Source of the DNA: Schizochytrium sp. TIO01
Lineage: Eukaryota; Sar; Bigyra; Thraustochytrida; Thraustochytriidae
Direction of reading: 5' to 3'
Length of the DNA stretch: 64,000 nt
NCBI GenBank assembly: GCA_004764695.1
Contig: SMSO01000014.1
Location: 1,749,148 to 1,813,147, forward strand
The notes beneath the pieces are model-generated. The model was not told the DNA's origin. It saw nothing but the letters and a program-made list of their open reading frames with translations, and made no database searches. Position 1 is the first letter of the stretch; each line of letters begins with the position of its first letter. The translations under genes were made by a program, and so were the position numbers. This document shows, in pieces, positions 39,061 through 50,333 of the stretch.

Positions 39061-40140
39061 TTTGGCTGGGGTTTGTTTGTTTGACAGTCGAGATTACAAC
39101 AAGGGCACCTGTGCGGGCTCCTGGACACCAATTCTGTGTATTATTATCATCGCGTTTGCATAATCGTTGTACAATGTCAACAATCGTTTTACACATCCAC
39201 TTCATTCGTTAGTCATTCCTCTTCATTCTTTCCAAATAATTAGATCGATCCATTCCGTTCGTCTCACCCCCACAAAAACACAAGCACAAAAGAAAGAGCA
39301 TTATTGATAACACCACAAACCACCCTGACACGAAATCCTCTCGAGGCCTCAACTGAGCTTTCTTTCCCTCGATCGCGCGCCTTCCCATCTCACTGTCATG
39401 CTTCATTTCTCTCCTCCCTGCCTCATAGTGAACTAGCCCTCGCACCATGGTATCATTGAGATGATACGATATCATGGATATAAGTATATATTACTATATA
39501 CATATTATACGGAGGTTTCGTCATTAGGAGATAAGAGGAGAGATCCATAAATGGACACATAAAGAAACAAGAAGTACAAATAGATATAGCGACCGACATG
39601 GCCTCAGGACCATCGCTTCATCGGCGTCCAGTCCATCGCACGAGCAGCGAGGGCGAGGCGGCCGTCATGATGCAAGGCAGACGAGGGCAGGTAGCTAGGT
39701 GGTTGAAGTAGGGAGTGTCGAGGAGCGGGGTGGTTTTTCAAAAAAGCCTTGCAGACTCCACGAGGAGGCCATTAGCCGCATTACCGCATCGTGTCTCCTG
39801 CGGCGCTTCAGCAAGGTCTAGCAGGTGTAGTGATGCTGATGCAGAGGCTCTTGTGCTGCTTGCTGTCTGTCTGTCTCTGCGGGGCGTGGCGTCGTGGCGG
39901 AGCGACCTCTCCGACGGGCGCGAGCTACGTACGAGCGTTGAGTGATTGCTCGAGATTTGCCTTCGACTTCTCTCCAGGTTTGGCTTATTATAAGAGGTCT
40001 CTGCTTATTCCCTTTAAACTTCTCTTTTACAGAAACAGACAAACAGACATTTAGATAGTGAATACATAGAGAAAGAAAATCACCTCTTTTGTGCGGGACT
40101 AATCCCCACTACCACTTACGGTAGCACTCTGCATTACGGC

Positions 40141-40390
40141 GACTCCTTTTCTTTTCTTTTCTTTTCTTTCCTCTTGTCTTTCCTCTTTTCTTTTTCTTTT
40201 CCTTTTCTTTTCTCTCCTTTTCTCTCCTTTTCTTCGCTCGTCTGTAATTGCAATTGTCTTTTCTTTCCTTTTCTTTCCTTTTCTTTTCCTTCCTTTTCTT
40301 CCCTTTTCTTCTCTTTTCTTCCCTTTTCTTTTCTTTTCTTTTCTTTTCCTGAGGTTGATTCTTTTCTTTTTTGTTGACCTTTTCTTTACA
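40141..40390. repeat. Long interrupted polypyrimidine tract (TTTTC-like)
   Basis: About 250 bases almost purely C and T on the + strand, made of TTTTC and TTTCC units with a short interruption near 40237-40257. Such tracts can form triplex DNA. Confidence 0.9.
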
Positions 40391-40461
40391 TGGACTACCA
40401 CTTTACTACCCTCCATTACGAGTGGCTACCCCCTCCCTACTGATATCTTCATCTCAGAAAG

Positions 40462-40462
<1 letters not shown>

Positions 40463-40501
<39 letters not shown>

Positions 40502-40512
40502 CAGATAGATAG
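40463..40512. repeat. (GATA)n microsatellite
   Basis: About twelve tandem GATA units with one GACA variant. Confidence 0.95.
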
Positions 40513-40680
40513 CATCGTAGGTGCCTATTGCCTACTATCACCTTAACTTCTTCTATCCAGCACAGAGAAAGCGAGAGAGAAAAAGGAGGAAAGAAAAGAC
40601 GAGGAGACAGACAGAGCAAAGCAGGGACAAAAGCTCAATCAACAACACGAAGCGGCAATCAATTAAGTGGGCACTCTTGC

Positions 40681-40717
40681 TGTATGTTGTATGTTGTATG
40701 TTGTATGTTGATGTATG
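40681..40717. repeat. TGTATGT tandem repeat
   Basis: Four to five copies of a seven-base unit TGTATGT. Confidence 0.85.
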
Positions 40718-40859
40718 TCAGAACGTAGTAGAAGACGCCTCTTTCTTCGACTTGAATCTCTCGACATTTTGCTCATGAATTGAACTGAGGAAGCACTGAG
40801 ATGGATCAATCACACGGATGATCCTTTATCCTTAAATTTAAAGAGACACGGGTATGGAG

Positions 40860-40890
40860 AGAAGAAGAAGAAGAAGAAGAAGAAGAAGAA
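40860..40890. repeat. (GAA)n microsatellite
   Basis: About ten tandem GAA units, purine-rich on the + strand. Confidence 0.9.
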
Positions 40891-41202
40891 AGAAACAAAT
40901 GTCACGGCCTGCTCTTCTTTGCCTCTGCTTTAGGCGTCGCAGCAGAAGAACGTGCACGAAAGCAAAGGGACTGAACACGAGGTGAGTGAGGGTCCACATT
41001 CCTTCAGCCCCATCGGTGTCACCATCGCGAACAAAACAAACCGTGATCATCAATCGCAATTGCTTTGCAACATAAAAAGTTTTGATGTGGTACCGCTTGC
41101 ATATCAAACAATTTGTAATTAATTAGCTAATTACTCATTAGTTAGTTAGTTAGTTGGATAGATACTTTAGATAGATACTTTAGACATGCGCGATGATGCG
41201 CA

Positions 41203-41225
41203 TTCCTCTCTCTCTCTCTCTCTCT
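41203..41225. repeat. (TC)n microsatellite
   Basis: About eleven tandem TC units. Confidence 0.85.
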
Positions 41226-41499
41226 GTCTCTGTCTCTCTCCTTCTTAGAGCAGGTGTTCCTCTTAATCTGAGTTAGACGTAATGCATTTCTTTCCCCTAG
41301 CTAAGCACTAGCGTTGCTTAACATCATGTTGATTAAAAATCCCTGGCCTATGGCGCCCTTCTAGGCCAATCGCTAGCACTCTGCACTGGCGTTGTGCTAT
41401 AGTTTCGGTTAGGAGGCTGGTGGTGCGGCGCTCTGCATTACATTACATTCCGTAGGTGGCTACTAGAACATTGTAATTTGCAAGAGAGGCAGCGCAGGC

Positions 41500-41562
41500 A
41501 GTGCAGTGCAGTGTAACGCAATGCAATGCAATGCAGAGCGATGCAATGCAATGCAGTGCGGT
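41500..41562. repeat. GCAAT/GCAGT pentamer repeat
   Basis: Tandem and slightly varied pentamers (GCAGT, GCAAT) over about 60 bases; a second short block of GCAAT lies at 42004-42022. Confidence 0.85.
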
Positions 41563-42401
41563 GGATAAGTTGTCGATGGCCCGCTTTGGGGGCGTACTGG
41601 CGGCGATGACGGCGCGTCTGCAGAGCGTGGAGCTAGCTAGCTTGTGCCGCGTATCTTGCGAGAAGTTTTGACTTCATTCAGTCTTTTTGGAAAGCTTTTC
41701 CTCCCTCTTTCTTCTTTTGGCTCCTCCTTTCCCTTCCTATTTCTAACTACACAAAGCTAACTTTGCTTTCCTTTTCCTCCTCTTTTCTTTCCCTTTCCGC
41801 CAATTTCGATGACCTCCTTGTTCTCTTACAACTAAAAGACTAATTTTATTTTTTATAGATCGAGAATTTTAAAAATAAATATGCTTTCTTTAAAATTAAA
41901 TTTATTTAAACTTAATCAAATAAACAAATAAAATACCAATGGAGGAAAGACAAGCAGACAAAGATAAGATCCCTTATTTTTGTTAATACAAAAAAACAAT
42001 CCAATCCAATGCAATGCAATGCAGATCAGAGCGAGCCTTGGCATCATCCTGGACTCGGCGGCAGTGCAATGATAGACAGACAGACAGACCCATCATACTG
42101 TAGCCCCGCCCTTCTGGGCGGCCTTACTCGCGTTTGTATTGTGTGCGCCTGTCTAGTGGCGATGAAGTGACGGAGCCCTGTATGCCTTACGTTAAGGTTG
42201 TAGTTTCCTTTGCGGAGCAAATTGCAAAGCGCAGTTCTTTCTCTGGCACCTTTGGGGTCCGTCCATCCTGAACGATTGCTTCATTGTAATTTCACGAATT
42301 AGGATTTACAATCAATCCGAATCCCTGGCTCGAGGCGTGTGCTTGCAAGCGTCGCGGTGCTTGCGAAGGGAATGGGTGGGAGCTGGCTGGCGATGTCTGC
42401 C

Positions 42402-42425
42402 TGCCTGTCTGTCTGTCTGTCTGCT
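42402..42425. repeat. (CTGT)n microsatellite
   Basis: About six tandem CTGT/TCTG units. Confidence 0.8.
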
Positions 42426-43147
42426 TGTCTATCTCGAAGATGGCGATTCACGAGGCAATGGAGGTAGAGAATATCTTCGCAAACGAACTAAAAAGACTTC
42501 AGAACCGGCACACAGACAGGCCTTATTTAGCGATTTCCAGCCAACTTCAACTACACTTGAGCAGTTCCAGAGACGGGAGACGCTCTTTTCATGGCAGGTC
42601 TCGAGCCTCTGTTCGGGAGGGAGCAAGTCAAGTCTCAGGTCTTCTTCTTCTCCAATGCATGCGATACATCGCATCAACGAGCAAAACACGAGGTCAATCG
42701 AATGTAACGTAATGCAGCGACTCTCGAGCATCTATCTTATCTCTCTATCTATCCGTGTAATAAGCAGCATACGCATGTTAGTATTATGAACGAGTTAATG
42801 AGTCTTCCTTCTTCTGATGAATAATCAATTTGTAAATCAATTTGTATATATATCACTGCGCGTTGTAGGTATCCTGGACACCCATCTTCTTTCGACTTTG
42901 GTGCACTTGCGTGCTTTCTCTTGCTCGCTTTCCTTTCAGGCCATGCCGTGCTCTGTAGCTTCGCATTGCAAGTGCTGAAGACGGGCCTGTGTATCTATCT
43001 ATGAACTATCTTTCTGTCTATCCAGTTGCGGAGGAGGCAGCTTCGTCCGAGTAATACGAGCAATGTTAGCAATGAAAAGGAGGCAGACAACGAACAGATC
43101 TTATTAGAGGAAAGGAACAAACTAAACAGAGCAAAGCAATGCGAAGC

Positions 43148-43251
43148 CTTTTCTTTTCTTTTCTTTTCTTTTCTTTTCTTTTCTTTTCTTTTCTTTTCTT
43201 TTCTTTTCTTTTCTTTTCTTTTCTTTTCTTTTCTTTTCTTTTCTTTTCTTT
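43148..43251. repeat. (TTTTC)n microsatellite, about 20 perfect copies
   Basis: About 104 bases of uninterrupted TTTTC, the cleanest array in the window. The open frames across it in several readings are artefacts of the repeat. Confidence 0.97.
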
Positions 43252-44436
43252 CTTGCAAGTTTCCTTTTCTCCCCTCGTCTTTTCTTCTTCTTCTTGGCTT
43301 TTCTTTTTTCTTTTTCTTTCTTTGCACATGCAGCATTTTCCTATCAGTGATACTAGACCTAGCTGGGGCCTAGTTGAATGTGTATCTATATCTCTCACTC
43401 ATATGTATGTAAAGTAACCATTAACCAAAAAAAGTAAAATCGTTTTAAAGCCTGCTATCGATAGGAGGTAAAAGGAAAAACAAACAAACAAAAAAGCATC
43501 TTTTATGCGCCGCTCCTGCGAGTGCAAAGCAGCACCGCATATTCCAATACAAGTTTACCACAGCCACAGATTAACTAGACCACTCACCATAATACAGTGC
43601 CCCTCGGCAGAACTTGTAGAAGCTCCTGGCAGGAAGGGGAGCCACTTGTGCTGCACAGCTAATTAATTAGCCACTACTAATTACTAATACTGACCTGGTA
43701 TGGTAATAGTTAGCCAGTCAGCTGGCGAGCAAAGTATTATGACGTAGTCTGAGCAACATCCTAACAATGCAACTCTACAGAAGACAGTCTTCGGGCGAAA
43801 ACGCGGCTCCTTATCGTCGCTTGCTTGCGCCTTTAAGCAGAGGGCTTTATCTCTATGGGGCATCGCGAGGCTGCCGCAATGGTCTCGTTCACCTTATTCA
43901 TCCTCCTCATCGTTGAAAGCTGTTTTCGTTGCCTTTTTCAGCGTTTTCCAATCATGGTCCTTTGAAGGGTCTGAATTGTTTATTTATAAAATAAGATCGA
44001 TTGATCAGAATTAAGGAAGGAAGGAAAGAGAGAGAAAGAAAAAGAAGAAGAAGAATATCTTTCGCGCTGGAGAATGGTTTTCATATTCCGACTATTGTTC
44101 GTTTGTTGTTTAGTTTTATTTCAATCCGCCACTTATTTCCTGCGATGGTAGATAAGGACACAGGCGTAGACATTCCCTGAGAGATTGTTGATCGTCTGTC
44201 TCTTGAGCTGTAGCTTTGGGTTGTATCCTTACTTCTTTCTCTTCAATATTTTACTGGATTAAAAAAATAATAAAATGAAAAATCGAAATGAAAGATTACT
44301 AAACTCAGCATTACCACGACAATGACACTAAACTAATCACACCTGTTTATCCTCTTTCAATCTTTCTTTCAACCACTCCTATTGCTCCATAGCTAGCTCC
44401 TAAGAAAGCAGAAGGGGAAGTAAGAAAGTGCAAAAG

Positions 44437-44453
44437 AAAGAAAGAAAGAAAGC
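44437..44453. repeat. (AAAG)n microsatellite
   Basis: Four tandem AAAG units at the left edge of the GC-rich island. Confidence 0.8.
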
Positions 44454-44455
44454 AA

Positions 44456-45700
44456 TGTGGAATTCAAAATTTCAAATTTCATGACATTTCAAGTAAAGAA
44501 AAGAACCGCTTTCACCACGCTCTCCCATTCTGTGAGATCCGCACCCCCTCCGCACAATACCAAACCGCTTTCCCCTTCTCTGTGCACGCCGCACGGGACA
44601 GCGTGTAAGCTTCGCTCCGGCGCCGCGGTGCGAATGTACGGGACGCGGAGAGCGGAGGCCTCTGCATAAGAAAGGGAGGGCAGCGAACACGAGGGAACCG
44701 CGAGCGCCGAGAGCACCTGAAGCGCGTGGGCTCTCGCCGCAGAAGTGGCGAGGCGCTGTCTCCTGGGCCCTTCCTGCGCTCTGGCCGGCCTGGAGGCGGC
44801 GCGAGGAGGCCTCTCTCTTCTCCGGCTCGAGGAAGGCCACGCGTAGCGTCCGCCGGAGAGAAAGGAGAAAGAAAGAAAGATATCCTCTCTGCGTGGATAT
44901 CTACTTACTCTCTTTCTTTCACATATGCATGCTCAGGTACGCACCTTCTACGCACTTATGGATGTGAAGGGGCGCATGCGCGGGTCTGGTGGGAAAATGG
45001 CGCCCGCTCTCTGCCTTGAATGAAATCAAACCCCGTCAGTGCTCGTCTTTTCCTGAAATGGTTTTCCCTGGGCAAGACTAGGCGCGCCTAAGCGTGACTA
45101 GGCGCCAACTTCGGCCTTCGCCGCAACCCAAAAGTCTTCTCGTGGGGGAGACTCCTGAGAGGACCCCTGGAAGCGCCAGAGGCCGGTGCTTCGGTGCGGG
45201 GGCGCAAAGCACAGATGGGCTAGGCCAGGAGTTTGGCGGCGTGGGTGGAAGGGTGGAAGAGAGATACGGCACAGTATGGCGAAAAGAGGCCAGTGGGACA
45301 GGGCGCAGGAGACCCGGTGTGTTCCAGTTTGGAGAGAACGGAGGTTGGAACGCGCGCGAGTCCACTGAGATCGAGGAATTGATATTACTTACACAGAAGT
45401 ATTTGCATTGCAATGAATTAGTTGACTTGAAGGAGAACTTGGACTTGGACTCGAAGCTCGCTGCTTCTGCGGTGGACGATTGCAGATGATGATGCTATTT
45501 GCAGGCCGAGGATTGCTTGATTTCATTCTTGCAGAGCTTGAAGCATCTTGAAGCCCGCGGGAAAGACGGCGCCGGGTACTACGCCTGTGGCGTCATTGTG
45601 GGCATCGGCGTCGCGACTAAAAAGAAGCAGAGCAGGGTCCGCCATTTTCCTGAAATCTGGCCGAGCGCAAATCATCGCCGCTTTCCGCTGTGCGCTGTAG
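44456..45700. other. GC-rich island without recognisable coding sequence
   Basis: About 1.2 kb clearly richer in G+C and CpG than its flanks, in the middle of the gene-poor block. Open frames of 60-130 codons exist on both strands, but the two longest (44472-44840 - and 45094-45489 +) begin at GTG and show no domain. It could be a promoter or first exon of a noncoding or spliced transcript; this is inference. A direct repeat GACTAGGCGC lies at about 45076 and 45096. Confidence 0.4.
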
Positions 45701-45824
45701 TCGCACAGACTGAGATAGACAAAGCAAACAAAGCAAACAAAGAAACAAATTGAACATAAGGTTGGAACTTCAAGCTGGTGGGAAAATACACTCATCCGGG
45801 ATCATGAATGATGGACGATGAATC

Positions 45825-45842
45825 GATCATGATCATGATCAT
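45825..45842. repeat. (GATCAT)3 self-complementary repeat
   Basis: Three GATCAT units; the unit and its junctions (TGATCA, ATGATC) are self-complementary, so the array is palindromic as well as tandem. Confidence 0.8.
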
Positions 45843-46064
45843 GGTCATGAATTATGGTGTTTATTTGTTTGTTCGTCTGAATATGCATGCAGTGATGATG
45901 GGCAATCATCGACCGCATTGGCTGTAGTAGATCTCACGAGCTGAGGGTCTTCTGAGTAAGCTCAATCGATCGATCACACACAGCCTTGTGAAGATCAGCA
46001 AATTGCACTTTGTCTTGTCTCATGAATGCTCGCCGTGCGAATTCAGAGCTCTTAGATCAAGGTT

Positions 46065-46068
46065 GTCG

Positions 46069-46109
<41 letters not shown>

Positions 46110-46110
46110 G
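46065..46110. repeat. (GTT)n microsatellite
   Basis: About fifteen tandem GTT units on the + strand (AAC on the other strand, giving poly-Asn in one false frame). Confidence 0.95.
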
Positions 46111-49100
46111 CTTATGATGATGTTGTTACTGCTGCTGTCATTGTTGGTGTCGTTGTTATTGTTGTTATTGTTGTGGTGCAGTTGATCATCATTGTCTTTT
46201 TTTGCATTTTCTTTCTCGACATCACACATCCTATCTTCCTATTGTTTTCTTCCCTTTTAAAAATAGAATTAATTTTTAAATAATAAAAAATTGTGAAGAA
46301 AGCCATAGAAATTAATACCGCCTACTTTGCGGGTGCCTTCCTCGCAGGCATATTTGGGGTGATTGAGAAACAGCATAAAACCCGAAAGCTACGAAACTTT
46401 GAAGATATTTGACTGCTGATGATGAAACGAACTTGTGTGCCTTTGATGTATCGAAACGATTCGAACATGTGCCGTCTTGTTCATCTATTTTTAATTAAAA
46501 TAATCAAAATACTTTTTTCTTTTCTTTTTTAATGAAAATAAAATGTTTAATTCTATTTTTAAAGGGGAGTGAAAAGAAGATTGCTGTTTAGAATTATCAC
46601 GAATATACATGTTGGTGACATAGGCCTTATGTCTACATTACTTAGTAGTGTGCGACTTCACGGAAGCGCCAACTCCCCAAAGTTGCCTTGCGACCACAGA
46701 CAATCACTTGCGGTCGTTCGAATCAATCTCTCTTGCTACAGCCAAGCTAAGAAAATGCAGCCGAAGCTTCAAGAGCGCACAATGAATTAAGCAAGCCAAC
46801 TCTGCGGTGAGAGTCTTGAGACCAAGTGCATTGCAGCATCGATTGTTCTTGACAACTGCATAAGATCCTGCTTGCGTACGCCTGGCCTGCATTGTTTGCA
46901 ACCAAGGAATTCATTGTGCAGTAACATTAAGAAAAGTCACCTTCACACAAAGCCGCTTCTTGGACTCTTGGTAGTAGGGGTACCTAGTACCAGTCCCTGC
47001 CTCTCAGGTCAACAAGCAAACATCAACTAGTCCAACGATGGGGACTACTAGGGAGATAGTCAAGATATAGAACACATTTGTCCACCGTGGCAAGGGAGGT
47101 GCCCGAACGATACTGCTGTGAGAAACTAAGTAACCACAACCAATACCTAGGTAGGTAAGTACCTACGAGCAAGATTTTGATGATTAAAATACCTAGTAGT
47201 AGCTACTATCCCATGTGATCCTTGGCTATTCTGTAATAAAATGGCCATGCAATTCATTATGAGTACTATTTCTATTTGTAATTCCCCAATGCATAAAGCT
47301 GGCCACCACGCACAATCAAGTAAAAATTCACGAAGTGATGTGCATTTTACAACTCACTAGCTGCTTTGTGGCATAGGAAATTTTGGACAGCGCGAGCAAT
47401 GCTCATCCTGATCGATTAAATGCCCTAAATGTAGCTTGCAACGAGCTTTTCTCCTAGCGGCATTGAGATCGTCATCTTCTTTCATTGTGATGTACATATT
47501 GTTGCATTTGAAATCCCAGCGACTTGAGCAAGGGGAGAGCTCGATCAGCCACTATGTAAATTATTGCACTGATCGACACCACGTCAACAGCGAGAACGCT
47601 TTTCTTTTAATGTGAGCCAAAACCAATTGCTATTCGCAAGATCTTGCAGAAAGCTATTCATGCTAGTTTTCCGACCTTGTAGCGAGCTCGCTCGCTACTT
47701 AAGCCTATGTATTCTTGGGACCAAAGCTTCTCTCTGATCAATTTACCGAGCTAGTAAACGTACTCAAGGCATTGATTGTGCTCTGTTTGGGCTTCTAAGC
47801 AAATTTTGACATCCGTTTCCGTCAGATCAGACACCCTCCTTTCATAATTGGAGAACACAAGCAATTTGTTGTCTAGACTACTGTGCTATCGACATACTCG
47901 TCATATGAGCCGGGTCGAAATACATTATTAAAGCGCTAACGTTGGCAAACTCGTTTGGGTTCCAAAGCTTTCTTACGGTTTGACACAATTAGCATCAATT
48001 AGAAAATGCTCACGCTTGGGATCGGGCGGAATTTTAGTTTCCATTCTGCAAAAAGAACTATTCAAAGGTTTTCGCGTTACGGGTTGTTGCATGAGGGGCA
48101 ATAAGGAGTTGCTGGGCAATAACAACATCTCAAAGCCATTCGACAAGTGACTCGGTGCGCTTTAGCGCACGCACTATATATCTCGCGCGTCCTGTAGGGT
48201 TGTTTATCCTGGATATTTCCTTGCTGTTGAGCATGTTTACTCACCTCTCCACTTCCTCATGGTATCCTTCTTCTGGACATACTGGAATTTAAGATATAGT
48301 CTTCTCGTAGTTGATGTCCACCGGTATGTGTAGCAAAAGAAGACTTTTCTCTACGGTCTGACATTTGTCTCCTCGCTACATCTGACAGAGTCATGCTATT
48401 TTTCGGTATTGGGAACTCGAAGCACTCGACTTGCTCCTCCCACGTGCAACGCTCGCTTTGAATTGTAGGTTTTACACATACTAAGTCATTGACACATGCT
48501 GTACGTGTCCAGTTTATGTAGTCACAGGAGCACTGTAGTGGTCAGTAGGTAGAATCGTAGTACAAGCAAATTGCCTAATTTATTCTCGGATCGTCGCACG
48601 CCACAGGATTTGATGTGCGTTTCGTTAATCAAATGAAAGTAGACAGTGCGCGAGAGCAGATTTTTTCCAATGGAACTTCCACTCTATCATGACCAAGTTT
48701 CTCAGCCATCAGGTAGGGTCGTCCTCAGCCCCGGTGACCACAAAACGTGCGCTCCCAAAACGTATCTCCTACATGTGCGCCTTCCATAATTTATCATTAT
48801 TAAGAAGACCTTACACCCCATTTCCAATAACTCTTACCTATTTTCTCTAACAGTGCTACCCAGCGCTCAGCTCGCATGCTCAGTCTTCAGAATGGCGCCC
48901 CAAAACTCCGCCCAAAACTTCGCATCACCATAAAACCACAATATCCTCATAGACCGCGATCTCTACTTCAAGTTCGACCACAAAATCGTCCCAAGTCCCA
49001 AGCTGATCAACCTCAACCCCTAATTGTGCCGCTGTGTCTCGCCGCCATCGTCGCGAGAACACTCCTCTGCTTCGGAAGGTTGCGGCGTCGTTCGCACACC

Positions 49101-49808
49101 GCGGATTATGTCCTCTTTTATGGTACATGGTACCCACGTGGGCCTCCTCTCACGCCCTCTGCAATTGTCCCCTCCTCGTTTTTGTTGCCCTCGCTGCTGC
49201 GCGAGCCGAATCAGCTAACGAGGCCGTGTTCGCTGCTCAGGCTCGCCCGTGAAAGGGCCTCGTCTGCCTGCTCCGTGTCAGCTTTGCCTCGTTCCTGGTC
49301 GCCTTCTGGGGCCTGATGTCTTGGTTGATTTGTGCATCATGGTGGCGGGCACGGGAGAGAGGCTATCGTTACTGCGATATAACGAAAGCTGTGTTTTGTT
49401 ATGTTTATTGCTATGAGGACTCTTTCTCTCTTTCTCTTTCTCTCTTTTTGTGTGTGTGTCTCTGAGATGTTCTTTCTTTCTTCGCTTTACTGTTATTTCT
49501 GCGGCTGTGTTTTCAGGGAAAGGAGCCATGAACTAACTCGCTCTGCTGTGTTTCTCTGCGTATGCAGCGAGGTGCCTGCTGGGAAGGCATGTGCCCTGGC
49601 AATGCGGAGGGCATGGCGGTCTGCAGTGTTTATGGGTCGGCTCCGGAGGAGTTGTTCTGTGCAGTTCTCAGAGTCTCTTCTGCATAGACGGATGGATGAT
49701 GATCTTTACATTTTTGCTCCTCGTGCTTCACTCTATGTATATGGTTTACATAGGATATCTGTGTTAGTTTGTTTTATTCTTCTTTCAAAGTTTCTCTGTG
49801 GTTACCCA

Positions 49809-49813
49809 TAATT

Positions 49814-49857
<44 letters not shown>
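49809..49857. repeat. (CTTT)n microsatellite
   Basis: About twelve tandem CTTT units, the same unit and strand as the array at 11986-12040. Confidence 0.95.
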
Positions 49858-49887
49858 AATTACATACATAGATCATTCCTATTCTTG

Positions 49888-49923
49888 TTAGTGGTAGTGG
49901 TAGTAGTGGTGGTAGTGGTAGTA
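49888..49923. repeat. GGTAGT repeat
   Basis: Alternating TGGTAG and TAG units over about 36 bases. Confidence 0.8.
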
Positions 49924-50333
49924 GGCCAATTCATAGGTATGTTTGTTGGAATGGAAAGAAGTGAGAGCTAGCAAGCAGAATGCAAATCCCGAAGAGCCCG
50001 TGCCGCTGTGGCTGAGACTGCCAGCGGTACGCACGAGCCGACGCCTTCTTTGCGCTGCCGACTCGCTTATTCTTCCTCATTTAACTTCACCACCGGCTAA
50101 GCTCTCGCCTGCTTGCGAGATTGCTGTTAGGCTGAGCGCTTCAGCTAACTCGTGCTGTCTCTTTCCGATTTAGACGACCTTAGAGCAAGACAACGAAGTT
50201 CTGGGAGCTCTTAAATCGCGCTTGAGGCTGCCTTGGGTAAAACTGGAGAGAAGCGCAATAGACCACCTTATCTTGAGGTATATTGAGAGGTTATCGTAGC
50301 CTGAAGTTAAGATTTATTGAAGCGTTATTGAAG

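Larger units (their letters stand above)
39061..44455. other. Gene-poor, microsatellite-rich region, left part
   Basis: No recognisable gene in 5.4 kb. It carries many simple repeats: polypyrimidine (40141-40390), GATA (40463-40512), TGTATGT (40681-40717), GAA (40860-40890), TC (41203-41225), GCAAT pentamers (41518-41560 and 42004-42022), TCTG (42402-42425) and TTTTC (43148-43251). All open frames here are short and mostly low complexity. Confidence 0.6.
45701..50333. other. Gene-poor region, right part
   Basis: 4.6 kb with no gene I can name. It holds GATCAT units (45825-45842), a GTT array (46065-46110), TACCTAGTA palindromes (46979-46991, 47151-47166, 47190-47199), a CTTT array (49809-49857) and a GGTAGT repeat (49888-49923). 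The DNA at 46900-48800 has no base-composition signature or frame of note. Confidence 0.55.

Noticed and set aside
38089-39084. 331-codon frame on the + strand
   Set aside because: It is antisense to ETFB and exists only because ETFB avoids A/T-ending codons; rich in Leu/Gly/Val/Asp with no domain.
42337-42789. 150-codon + frame
   Set aside because: Crosses a CTGT microsatellite, Ser/Arg-rich, no domain.
43026-43398. Phe/Ser-rich and Lys/Glu-rich frames
   Set aside because: Translations of the TTTTC array and its flanks, low complexity on both strands.
44472-44840. 122-codon minus frame in the GC-rich island
   Set aside because: Begins at GTG, Arg/Ala/Gly-rich, no recognisable domain.
45094-45489. 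131-codon frame in the GC-rich island
   Set aside because: Begins at GTG, no domain, and overlaps equally long frames on the other strand; GC-rich DNA has few stops by chance.
46440-46470. GTTCGAATC on the minus strand as a tRNA B box
   Set aside because: The flanking bases do not form a T-arm stem and no A box or acceptor stem is in range. No other tRNA-like site was convincing.
48876-49316. 146-codon + frame and overlapping minus frame
   Set aside because: Pro/Arg/Ser/Leu-rich with no domain; neither strand shows conserved motifs or a convincing start.
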